This document shows, one piece after another, positions 6,621 through 13,422 of a stretch of DNA of 15,337 bases. The stretch is from Clostridia bacterium (lineage in GTDB: Bacteria > Bacillota > Clostridia > Peptostreptococcales > Anaerovoracaceae). The stretch lies in contig JAIKZT010000246.1 of NCBI GenBank assembly GCA_024682015.1, positions 1 through 15,337 of the forward strand, written 5' to 3'. Made by a program: the position numbers and the translations under genes. The notes beneath the pieces were generated by a model, which had not been told where the DNA came from, searched no databases, and saw nothing but the letters and a program-made list of their open reading frames with translations. How positions within the stretch are numbered: position 1 is the stretch's first letter; every line of letters begins with the position of its first letter.

Positions 6621-7148
6621 ATGGAAAACGAGAGCATCCGGACATTGCTGACGAGAAGAAGCATCCGCAAATACAAGCCGGAACACATCAGCGAGGAGGA
6701 GATGGAGATCATCCTGGAGGCCGGCAAATATGCGCCGACCGGCAAGGGAACGCAGTGCACGAAATTCGTCGTTATCCGCAACAAAGCCGTGCGGGATACA
6801 CTCTCGGCCATGAATGCCGAGATCCTGGGGACGACAGGCGATCCTTTCTACGGCGCGCCGGACGTCATCGCGGTGTTCGCAAACAGTGCCGCGACGAAGA
6901 CCTGGGTGGAAGACGGTTCTCTGGCGCTGGGCAACCTCATGAATGCCGCGCACGCGCTGGGCATCGGTTCCTGCTGGATCAACCGGGCCAGACAGACTTT
7001 CGGCAGCCCTGAAGGCAGAGCCATGGCGACGGCCTGGGGCATCCCCGAGAGCTACGAGGGCATCGGTTACTGCATCCTGGGCTATACGGACGGGGAGGAG
7101 CCCTCTCCGAAACCTAGAAAAGAAGACTTCGTGATCTATGTGGACTAG
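6621..7148 (+). CDS. Nitroreductase-family flavoprotein
   Basis: This 175-residue protein is in the short nitroreductase size class and begins with the classic RRSIRKYKPEHISEEE segment, which contacts FMN. APTGKGTQ near residue 38 and the C-terminal GIGYCILGYTDG segment are also typical. These enzymes are homodimers that bind FMN and reduce nitro, quinone, enoyl or flavin substrates with NAD(P)H; the substrate here is not predictable. The start has a near-perfect SD, AAGGAGGA (6609-6616), 4-5 nt before the ATG. It is the last gene of the operon, and the terminator at 7176 follows. A role in electron disposal for the upstream enzymes is only a guess. Confidence 0.88.
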   Translation: MENESIRTLLTRRSIRKYKPEHISEEEMEIILEAGKYAPTGKGTQCTKFVVIRNKAVRDTLSAMNAEILGTTGDPFYGAPDVIAVFANSAATKTWVEDGSLALGNLMNAAHALGIGSCWINRARQTFGSPEGRAMATAWGIPESYEGIGYCILGYTDGEEPSPKPRKEDFVIYVD

Positions 7149-7175
7149 ACGGGTCATTTCTGTAAAATTTCTGTG

Positions 7176-7202
7176 ACAGGCCTCTTGCAGGCCTGTTTTT
7201 TT
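7176..7202 (+). terminator. Rho-independent terminator ending the six-gene operon
   Basis: An 8-bp stem, ACAGGCCT (7176-7183) with AGGCCTGT (7189-7196), closes a 5-nt loop and is followed by a T run through 7202. It is a textbook intrinsic terminator. Confidence 0.9.
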
Positions 7203-7212
7203 GTTCGCTTTA

Positions 7213-7221
7213 TGTTACAAT
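7213..7221 (+). promoter_or_regulatory. Extended -10 promoter predicting a leaderless start at 7228
   Basis: TG-T-TACAAT (7213-7221) is an extended -10. The expected start, seven bases after the hexamer, is 7228, which is the A of the lipoprotein ATG. No SD lies between. No proper -35 is seen; the region upstream is the T tract of the terminator. Confidence 0.5.
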
Positions 7222-7227
7222 AACGCC

Positions 7228-8232
7228 ATGAAGAAACTATGCATCATCGCGCTTGCCATGGCGCTTGCGGCCGCGAGCCTGTTCGGCTGCACGAAGCAGG
7301 AGGTCCTGCCCTTGGAAAACGATGTTCCCGCGAAGCCGGACATTCCCGAGGAGGAGACGGTCACCTACCCGGTGTCCCAGATCCAGCAGTGGGGCAATCT
7401 GGACAGTTCCGCCTGGGAACTGCTGCAGGATCTGCTTCCCAACTACATCGTGTACAGAAACCGGGTCGGCCGGTTTGATTACATGCCCATTGACCGCAGC
7501 CTGCCGCAGTCCGATTACGACTGGTCGAACCTGGTGGAGGTCAGCGCCGCTCCCCGGGAGGTCTGCTATGTGGAAAACGGCGAACTGAAGACGCTCAAAG
7601 GCATCGACGTGTCCACGTACCAAAAGGAGATCGATTGGGAGAAGGTCGCGGCGTCCGGCGTGGAGTTCTGCTTCATCCGCCTCGGCTACCGGGGCTACGA
7701 AACGGGCCTCATGGTCGTGGACGACCGCTTCGAAGCGAACGTTCTGGGCGCCACCCGCAATGGGATCGCCGTGGGCGTCTACTTCGTGACCCAGGCAGTT
7801 TCCGTGGAGGAAGCCGTCGAGGAAGCCCGCTTTGTGGCGGATACCATCGCGCCGTACAACATCACGTGGCCGGTCGTGCTCGACATAGAGGACGCGGCCA
7901 GCATCTACGCGCGCACGGCAAATCTGTCCCAGCAGGAGCGCACGGACCATGCCATCGCGTTCTGCGAGACCATTCGGGAGTACGGCTACAGGCCCATGCT
8001 GTACTGCAACATTCGCTGGTTCATCGAAGAACTGGACATCGCGCGGATCGCCCCGTACGACAAGTGGTTCGCGCAGTACTTCCGCAAGCCTTTCTTCCCG
8101 TATGCCTTCCAGGTCTGGCAGTATACCAGCAGCGGCGGCGTGGACGGGATCGAAGGCAACGTGGACATGAACATCAGCTTCGTGGATTACGGCAACCTGC
8201 CGCTCGAAACGGAAGGCCCGCCACAGCAATAG
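7228..8232 (+). CDS. Lipoprotein with GH25 (lysozyme/muramidase) domain
   Basis: This 334-residue protein begins with a lipoprotein signal: MKK, a hydrophobic stretch, then LFGC with C21 as the lipidation site, predicting anchoring on the outer face of the membrane. Residues 22 to about 120 are a linker of unknown fold with acidic, Pro-rich beginnings. A GH25 domain occupies about 124-330: GIDVS with D127, FCFIRLGYRGY, VVLDIEDA with D219 and E221 (the DxE catalytic pair), and VWQYTSSGGVDGI followed by NVDMN. GH25 enzymes cleave the N-acetylmuramic acid to N-acetylglucosamine bond in peptidoglycan. The ATG at 7228 is chosen over a TTG at 7201 inside the terminator tail, because only 7228 gives a clean signal peptide. 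No SD is present. A PspC-like gene follows 32 nt later. Confidence 0.88.
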   Translation: MKKLCIIALAMALAAASLFGCTKQEVLPLENDVPAKPDIPEEETVTYPVSQIQQWGNLDSSAWELLQDLLPNYIVYRNRVGRFDYMPIDRSLPQSDYDWSNLVEVSAAPREVCYVENGELKTLKGIDVSTYQKEIDWEKVAASGVEFCFIRLGYRGYETGLMVVDDRFEANVLGATRNGIAVGVYFVTQAVSVEEAVEEARFVADTIAPYNITWPVVLDIEDAASIYARTANLSQQERTDHAIAFCETIREYGYRPMLYCNIRWFIEELDIARIAPYDKWFAQYFRKPFFPYAFQVWQYTSSGGVDGIEGNVDMNISFVDYGNLPLETEGPPQQ

Positions 8233-8264
8233 ATCCAAAAGGGAAACAAAAGGGGGAATCAAAC

Positions 8265-9152
8265 ATGGAACCGAAAAGATTGTACAAATCGACGCAAGAC
8301 AAAGCCATTTTCGGCGTATGCGGGGGTCTGGCCGAATACTTCGGCATAGACTCCATCATCGTGCGCCTCGTCGTAGTGCTGTTCACGCTGGCCTTCGGCA
8401 GCGGACTGCTCTTCTACATCATCGCGGCGCTCATCATGCCGAAAGCGCCGGAGGGCGGTTACTACGAACAGCCCGCACAGCCTGGCGCGTATAATGCCGG
8501 GGGTACGGTATACGTGAACAGGGCGTCTCAGCCCTACGAACCGCAGGCGCAGCATTATTCCTATGCAGCGAGCATGCCGCAGGATGTCACGAGGGCGGCG
8601 GCGCCCGCGCAGCCTGCTCCGGCTGAGCCCGCCAAACCCGCTGAACCTGCCAGCCCCGCCCAGCCTGCCAGGGAAACCGAGCAGGCTCCGCAGCAGGCCG
8701 AGCCTCTCAGCGAGGTGGAAAAGGCCTGGAAGGCGGAGCACAACGCGCAGCTGCGGCGCATGGGCAAGGAAGTCCCCGAAGAACCTTCGGCGAAGGATCC
8801 GAAGACCGAGGCAAAACCCGCTCAGTCCGAACCTAAACCAGCGCAGGAAGCTCCCAAAGCGGAGCCCAGACCTGCCTATGAGCCGACCAGAGAAGCGCCT
8901 CATGCCGCCTCCCAGCAGAGTCAGCAGTCTCAGCGGACGTATCAGGTGCCGCCTCAGCAGACGCAGCGGACGTATCAGGCCCCGCCGGCTCACAGCAGCG
9001 GAGACCGCACCCGCACGGTGCTGGGCTTCGCGCTCATCTTCCTCGGCGTTCTCGCCCTGGTGAAGGTCTTCCTGCCCAGGCTCGACATGCGCATTCTGTT
9101 TGCGATCATCGCGATCGCGCTGGGTGGCGTCCTGATCGCCAAGAGAAACTAG
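8265..9152 (+). CDS. PspC-domain membrane protein with Pro/Ala/Gln-rich linker and C-terminal membrane pair
   Basis: This 295-residue protein starts with a PspC domain (about 1-65): RLYKSTQDKAIFGVCGGLAEYFGID, then a hydrophobic segment ending IIAALIMPK. PspC domains belong to envelope-stress systems. A long hydrophilic linker (about 66-245), rich in Pro, Ala, Gln and Glu, contains PAEPAKPAEPASPAQPA and a near-duplicate QRTYQVPPQQTQRTYQAPP. The C-terminus (about 250-295) has two hydrophobic segments, VLGFALIFLGVLALVKVF and ILFAIIAIALGGVLIA, like the small membrane modules of LiaF-type proteins. The SD is AGGGGGA (8251-8257). It is probably cotranscribed with the GH25 lipoprotein, so an envelope role is likely; the linker may span part of the wall. 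Confidence 0.85.
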   Translation: MEPKRLYKSTQDKAIFGVCGGLAEYFGIDSIIVRLVVVLFTLAFGSGLLFYIIAALIMPKAPEGGYYEQPAQPGAYNAGGTVYVNRASQPYEPQAQHYSYAASMPQDVTRAAAPAQPAPAEPAKPAEPASPAQPARETEQAPQQAEPLSEVEKAWKAEHNAQLRRMGKEVPEEPSAKDPKTEAKPAQSEPKPAQEAPKAEPRPAYEPTREAPHAASQQSQQSQRTYQVPPQQTQRTYQAPPAHSSGDRTRTVLGFALIFLGVLALVKVFLPRLDMRILFAIIAIALGGVLIAKRN

Positions 9153-9177
9153 TCCATTTCATTAATTCCGATCCCGC

Positions 9178-10596
9178 ATGCACGAAACCAAAAAACGCAA
9201 TCTGATAAGACGCCTCGGTTATGGAGCCGGCTACCTGCCGGACCCTTGCTTTTACCAATTCATAGCGTCCTTCCAGATCGTATTTCTCACGAGCATCGTA
9301 GGCCTTTCTCCTGCCGCAGCCGGCACCATCTCCGCAGTCACCATGCTCGCGGACGCGGTGTTCAGCCTGTTCATAGGCAAGATCTCGGACAACGTAAGGA
9401 GCCGTTTCGGCAGGAGACGGCCCTTTTTGCTTGCCACTTCCTTCGCCATGCCCCTGTCGTTCGCCATGATGTTCAGGACGGTGCAATCCGGCGCGAGCAT
9501 GGCCTACTACCTGTTCTGGGGCATCATCTTCTGGGTCGCGTACGGCGCGTTTTTCGTGTGTTACGTAGCGCTGGGGGCGGACGTGGCGACGGACTACGAG
9601 GACCGCATCATCCTCAACAGCTATACGCGGCTGTTCACGCTGGGCGGCGGCATCGCGGGCACGGCGCTGCCGCTGACGGCCATCGCTTTCCTGACGGGCA
9701 AAGGCCTTTCTCCTTCCGCGTCCTGGGCGGTCTTTACGGCCGTGCTGGCTGCGTTCGTCTGCCTCATGAGTCTGGTATGCTGGCGGGTCACGCGCGGGTG
9801 CGAGCAGAAAGTCTGGGAAGATCCCGAGCCGCTGAACCTCAAAGGCCTTCTGTTGGACGCGAAGCAGTTGCTGACGCTGCGGCCGTACCTGAAAGTGGTC
9901 GCTTCCAAGATCGCCAGCAACTTCGCATACACGTTCTATACGGGCGCGCTCGTGTTTTACATCGTGTTCGTGCTCGGGATCGACAGCACGTTCTCCTCGC
10001 TCATCTATCTGCTGGCGAACGTGTTCAGCCTCGTGCTCGTGCCGTTCATCGCGGGGCTTTCCCTCAAGTTCGGCAAGAAGGCTTACATGGTCGCCTCGCA
10101 GCTTGCCTGCGCGGCTGCCAGCGTCGTGTGCGCGGTCATCGGCGTGCGCAGCAAGGCGCTGCTCATCGCCTACATGCTCGTGTACTGCTTCGGCCAGGCG
10201 AGTTTCTGGCAGCTGTGCAACACGAACCTCTACGACATCGCTGACCTCGACGAGTACCGCTTCGGCGTGCGCAGGGAGGGCAACATCACCGCGCTGCAGA
10301 GCTTCATCAACACCATATTCACGTCCATCTTTCTGAAGGTCCTGACAGGCCTTTTGAGCGTGTCGGGATTTGTCGCGACCGCTTCTTCGCAGACCGCTTC
10401 CGCGCTGAACATGCTGCGCGTCCTGTTCCTGTGGCTGCCCGCTGCCGGCGCGCTGCTGGCCGGCGCCTTCCTGCTCACGTACCGGGTGAACAAGGCTGAC
10501 TTTACGCTTCTGAAGGAAGCCCTCTACCGGCGGCATCAGGGCATGGAGCCTCTTCCGCCGGAAGAGATCGCCCGCATCGAGAACATGTTCCGGTAG
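9178..10596 (+). CDS. MFS transporter, GPH-type sugar:cation symporter (first of a tandem pair)
   Basis: This 472-residue polytopic membrane protein has about twelve hydrophobic segments. The cytoplasmic loop SRFGRRRPFLLATSF (near 77-91) and DYEDRIILNSYTRLF (near 140) are characteristic of the glycoside-pentoside-hexuronide:cation symporters. A late FWQLCNTNLYDIADLDEY segment is shared with the next gene. The substrate is probably a sugar, glycoside or uronide but cannot be named. The ATG at 9178 is the first possible start after an in-frame TAA at 9163. There is no SD; only 25 nt separate it from the PspC gene, so reinitiation or a weak separate start is likely. It is followed 12 nt later by a clear paralogue. 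Confidence 0.85.
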   Translation: MHETKKRNLIRRLGYGAGYLPDPCFYQFIASFQIVFLTSIVGLSPAAAGTISAVTMLADAVFSLFIGKISDNVRSRFGRRRPFLLATSFAMPLSFAMMFRTVQSGASMAYYLFWGIIFWVAYGAFFVCYVALGADVATDYEDRIILNSYTRLFTLGGGIAGTALPLTAIAFLTGKGLSPSASWAVFTAVLAAFVCLMSLVCWRVTRGCEQKVWEDPEPLNLKGLLLDAKQLLTLRPYLKVVASKIASNFAYTFYTGALVFYIVFVLGIDSTFSSLIYLLANVFSLVLVPFIAGLSLKFGKKAYMVASQLACAAASVVCAVIGVRSKALLIAYMLVYCFGQASFWQLCNTNLYDIADLDEYRFGVRREGNITALQSFINTIFTSIFLKVLTGLLSVSGFVATASSQTASALNMLRVLFLWLPAAGALLAGAFLLTYRVNKADFTLLKEALYRRHQGMEPLPPEEIARIENMFR

Positions 10597-10608
10597 GGGA
10601 GGCGCGCG

Positions 10609-12042
10609 ATGAGTAAGGACAAAAGAAGTCCGAAAGGCCTGCGCAAATACGTCTGCTACGGCCTCGGTTTTCTGGGAGACGCCTGTTACTATCAGTTCAT
10701 CGGAGCGTTTCTGCTCGTGTTCCTCACGGGGCCCGCGGGGCTTTCGCCCAAGGATGCGGGGACCGTGGGCAGTTTTATCGTACTGGCAGACGCGTTTGCA
10801 TCCGTTTTCGTGGGACGGTTCACCGACGGGTTGAAATGCCGCTATGGCAGGCGGCGGCCCATCCTGCTCGCGACGGCTTTCATCCTGCCTGCCCTGTTCT
10901 GCATGACTTTCTTCAGCATTGGCGGTACCGACGCGCAGAAAGTTACCTATTACATGGCTTCGGGCTTCCTTTTCTACGCGGTCTTCATCCTGTACTACGT
11001 GTCGCAGACGGCGCTCGGCGCGGACATCTCCGACGGGTACGACGACTCCATCAAGATGAACTCCATCAACTCCGTCATCACGAACACCGGTAGCCTCGTG
11101 TGCCTCGCCGTGCCCCTGCCGGCCATCGCGTGGCTGCAACGAAAGGGGATGAGCCCCTCTCATGCCTGGTTTTTCTTCGTCCTGGCCATGAGCCTCGCTG
11201 TTTCGGCCTGCATGCTCATTTCGTGGAACGATTCGCGCGGGCGGGAGAAGCTCGGCGTCGTGGACGAGAAGTCCCAGAGCTTCCGGGAAATGCTGCACGA
11301 CTATGCGGATCTGCTGAAGATCAAGCCATACCGCCGCCTGATCGAGACGAAGTTCATCCTGAACTTCTGCTATACCATATATTCAAACGCCATGGTGTTT
11401 TTCATCACGTACCGCATTGGCGGAGATTCGGAATGGATCACGAGCCTCGCGTACACGTTCAATACGGTGCTCGGCTTTGCGGTCATCCCGTTCGTAACGG
11501 CGCTCGCCTTCAAGTTCGGCAAGAAGTGGATGACGGTCGGCACGTCCGTGTTCTACGGGCTGGCTGGCGTGCTGCTTTTCTTTTCGGGCGTGCGCAGCCT
11601 GCCGGCGCTGCTGTTTTACGTGCTGGCGCACTCCATCGGCGTGCACGGTTTCTGGCAGCTGTACACGACGAACCTGTACGACGTGGCGGATCTGGACGAA
11701 TACTGCTCCGGCCGGAGGAGGGAAGGGAACATCGTGGGGCTGCAGAGCTTCATCTGCGGCTTTTCCGTGTCTCTGACGGTGCGCATCATGACCCTGCTCC
11801 TGCAGGGCGCGGGCTTCGACGGCAGCGCTGCCGTTCAGACGGACGCCGCGCTGTCCATGCTGGACGTCTGCTTCGTGCTGCTGCCGGGCATCACAAGCCT
11901 GCTGGGCGCGGCGTGCATGCTGTTCTACAGGGTCAACAGGGAGGGGCACCTGCTCGTGCGGGAGGCTCTCGCGAGGCGTTCAGCGGGGGAAGCGCCATTA
12001 AATGCTGCTGACACCACAAAAATTGAGGCGATGTTGCGCTAA
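10609..12042 (+). CDS. MFS transporter, GPH-type sugar:cation symporter (second of a tandem pair)
   Basis: This 477-residue paralogue of the preceding gene is alignable end to end. Shared landmarks are YQFIGAFLLVFLT, CRYGRRRPILLATAF, the cytoplasmic DGYDDSIKMNSIN region, FWQLYTTNLYDVADLDEY with GRRREGNI, and a C-terminal YRVNREG...REAL...IEAML tail. It is a polytopic membrane protein for cation-coupled uptake, probably of sugars or sugar derivatives. The start has SD GGGGAGG (10597-10602) with 6-nt spacing and lies 12 nt after the upstream stop, so the pair is cotranscribed. The two copies have diverged substantially, which argues for an old duplication and possibly different substrates or a heteromeric pair. 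Confidence 0.87.
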   Translation: MSKDKRSPKGLRKYVCYGLGFLGDACYYQFIGAFLLVFLTGPAGLSPKDAGTVGSFIVLADAFASVFVGRFTDGLKCRYGRRRPILLATAFILPALFCMTFFSIGGTDAQKVTYYMASGFLFYAVFILYYVSQTALGADISDGYDDSIKMNSINSVITNTGSLVCLAVPLPAIAWLQRKGMSPSHAWFFFVLAMSLAVSACMLISWNDSRGREKLGVVDEKSQSFREMLHDYADLLKIKPYRRLIETKFILNFCYTIYSNAMVFFITYRIGGDSEWITSLAYTFNTVLGFAVIPFVTALAFKFGKKWMTVGTSVFYGLAGVLLFFSGVRSLPALLFYVLAHSIGVHGFWQLYTTNLYDVADLDEYCSGRRREGNIVGLQSFICGFSVSLTVRIMTLLLQGAGFDGSAAVQTDAALSMLDVCFVLLPGITSLLGAACMLFYRVNREGHLLVREALARRSAGEAPLNAADTTKIEAMLR

Positions 12043-12077
12043 AAATTGTGAAATTAAAAACAATTCTGCGGAAGATA

Positions 12078-12086
12078 TGATATAAT
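12078..12086 (+). promoter_or_regulatory. Strong extended -10 promoter of the aminotransferase gene
   Basis: TG-A-TATAAT (12078-12086) combines a perfect -10 with an extended TG, in an AT-rich patch (12041-12095) that stands out from the GC-rich surroundings. No good -35 was found. The predicted start is near 12093. Confidence 0.65.
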
Positions 12087-12087
12087 A

Positions 12088-12120
12088 AATCCAAATGGAT
12101 TATCTGCCGCAAAATGCGGC
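12088..12120 (+). promoter_or_regulatory. Two small inverted repeats in the aminotransferase promoter/leader
   Basis: AATCC-AAAT-GGATT (12088-12101) sits across the predicted start and could be an operator half-palindrome. GCCGC-AAAAT-GCGGC (12106-12120) is followed by GTTTTG and then the SD GAGGAGGA (12126-12133). The second could act as an mRNA-stabilising 5' hairpin or a weak terminator-like attenuator. Evidence is symmetry only. Confidence 0.3.
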
Positions 12121-12138
12121 GTTTTGAGGAGGACGAAA

Positions 12139-13332
12139 ATGAAATTTTCCAGCAAGATCCAGAAATGCGGTCTTTCCCCGATCCGCAAGTTCTATCCGTA
12201 TCAGGTGGAATGCCAGAAGAAGGGCATGAAGATCTATCACCTGAACATCGGTCAGCCCGATATCAAGACTCCCGAATCTTATTTCGAGACCGTCCGCAAC
12301 TTCAGCGCGCCTGTTCTGGAGTACGCGCCTTCCCCGGGCATCCCCGTGACCATCAAGAAGGTCGAAGATTACTACAAGAACCTGGGCATGGACATCCAAC
12401 CCGGCGACGTGGTCATCACCGCGGGCGGATCCGAGGCCATCACCTTCACCATGGAGTGCATCCTGGACGACGGCGACGAGATCATCATCCCCGAACCTTT
12501 CTATCCCAACTACAAGACCTTCATCTATAACACCGGCGCGGACATCGTGCCCATCCGGACTTCCGCGGAAGAGGGCTACCGCTTCGCCACCAGAGAGAAG
12601 ATCGAAGCGGCGATCACGCCCAACACCAGAGCGATCATGTTCACGAACCCCGGCAATCCCACCGGCGTCGTGCTCACTCCGGAAGAAAGACGCCTGATCG
12701 CGGACATCGCCAAGGAGCACGATCTGTGGATCATCGCGGACGAAGTTTACAGAGAATTCACCTACAACGGTGAGCCTCTGGCCACCATGGGTTCCTTCGA
12801 GGACATCTTAGACCGCCTGATCATCATCGACTCCGTCTCCAAGAGATTCTCCGCCTGCGGCGCGAGAGTCGGCGCGGTCATCTGCAAGAACAAGGACTTC
12901 CAGGCCGAGTTCATGAAGCTTTGCCAGGCCAGACTGTCCGTTCCCACGCTGGATCAGCTGGCTTCCGCCTCCCTGTACGACGTGGATCCGCAGTATCTGA
13001 AGGACGTCAACGTCGAATACAAGAGAAGAAGAGACACCGTCAAGGAAGAGCTCAGCAAGATCCCCGGCGTCATCTTCAGCGAACCCGAAGGCGCGTTCTA
13101 CGTCATGGTCAAGATGCCTGTCGACGACGCGGAGAAGTTCCTGATCTGGCTGCTCACCGAGTTCAACGACAACAACGAGACCGTCATGTACGCGCCGGCC
13201 GGCGGCTTCTACAAGACTCCGGGCGCGGGCCTCGACGAGATGCGTATCGCCTACATCCTGAACTGCGACGATCTGAGAAGAGCCATCCAGCTCCTCGGCA
13301 AGGGTATCGAACAGTATAACGCGAGAAAGTAG
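12139..13332 (+). CDS. Class I/II PLP-dependent aminotransferase (aspartate aminotransferase-like)
   Basis: This 397-residue protein has the fold type I aminotransferase pattern: NIGQPD near residue 39, TAGGSEAI (PLP phosphate), NPGNPTG, IIADEVYREF with the PLP-ring Asp, SVSKRFSACGARVG with the Schiff-base lysine K235, and a C-terminal MRIAY Arg that would bind the substrate carboxylate. It would move an amino group between an amino acid and a 2-oxoacid; aspartate/2-oxoglutarate or an aromatic or branched substrate cannot be distinguished. The ATG at 12139 has the SD GAGGAGGA at 5-nt spacing, so an upstream TTG (12124) is rejected. Arginine is mostly AGA here, unlike the CGC/CGG-using neighbours, and with the strong promoter this suggests high expression. 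It is probably monocistronic. Confidence 0.9.
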   Translation: MKFSSKIQKCGLSPIRKFYPYQVECQKKGMKIYHLNIGQPDIKTPESYFETVRNFSAPVLEYAPSPGIPVTIKKVEDYYKNLGMDIQPGDVVITAGGSEAITFTMECILDDGDEIIIPEPFYPNYKTFIYNTGADIVPIRTSAEEGYRFATREKIEAAITPNTRAIMFTNPGNPTGVVLTPEERRLIADIAKEHDLWIIADEVYREFTYNGEPLATMGSFEDILDRLIIIDSVSKRFSACGARVGAVICKNKDFQAEFMKLCQARLSVPTLDQLASASLYDVDPQYLKDVNVEYKRRRDTVKEELSKIPGVIFSEPEGAFYVMVKMPVDDAEKFLIWLLTEFNDNNETVMYAPAGGFYKTPGAGLDEMRIAYILNCDDLRRAIQLLGKGIEQYNARK

Positions 13333-13358
13333 CCCGAAACTTAAAGCAGACCTTTTAC

Positions 13359-13387
13359 AAGCGGCATTGAAAACATGCCGCTTTTTT
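13359..13387 (+). terminator. Rho-independent terminator after the aminotransferase gene
   Basis: An 8-bp stem, AAGCGGCA (13359-13366) with TGCCGCTT (13376-13383), closes a 9-nt loop (TTGAAAACA) and runs into a T tract to 13387. The loop contains the -35 of the next promoter. Confidence 0.9.
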
Positions 13388-13395
13388 AGTAGAAT
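13367..13395 (+). promoter_or_regulatory. Promoter of the repeat-protein gene, -35 inside the terminator loop
   Basis: TTGAAA (13367-13372), a 17-nt spacer and TAGAAT (13390-13395) make a good sigma-A-type promoter. The predicted start near 13402 gives a 21-nt leader carrying AAGGAAGGA before the ATG at 13423. Confidence 0.65.
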
Positions 13396-13422
13396 CGAAG
13401 CGGGAAAGGAAGGACTCCGACC

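Noticed and set aside
7185..7190. TTGCAG in the 7176 terminator as a -35 for the GH25 gene
   Set aside because: The spacing to TACAAT is 25 nt, too long, so this boundary was not counted with the two loop-borne -35 cases.
9106..11298. Very long open frame (730 codons) on the minus strand opposite the two symporter genes
   Set aside because: It is antisense to two clear membrane-protein genes, its translation is low-complexity and His/Arg/Glu-rich with no family resemblance, and it arises from high third-position GC in the real genes.
12044..12065. AATTGT/ACAATT inverted repeat as a terminator after the symporter pair
   Set aside because: The stem is six weak A/T-rich pairs without a T run; it may be chance in an AT-rich promoter patch.
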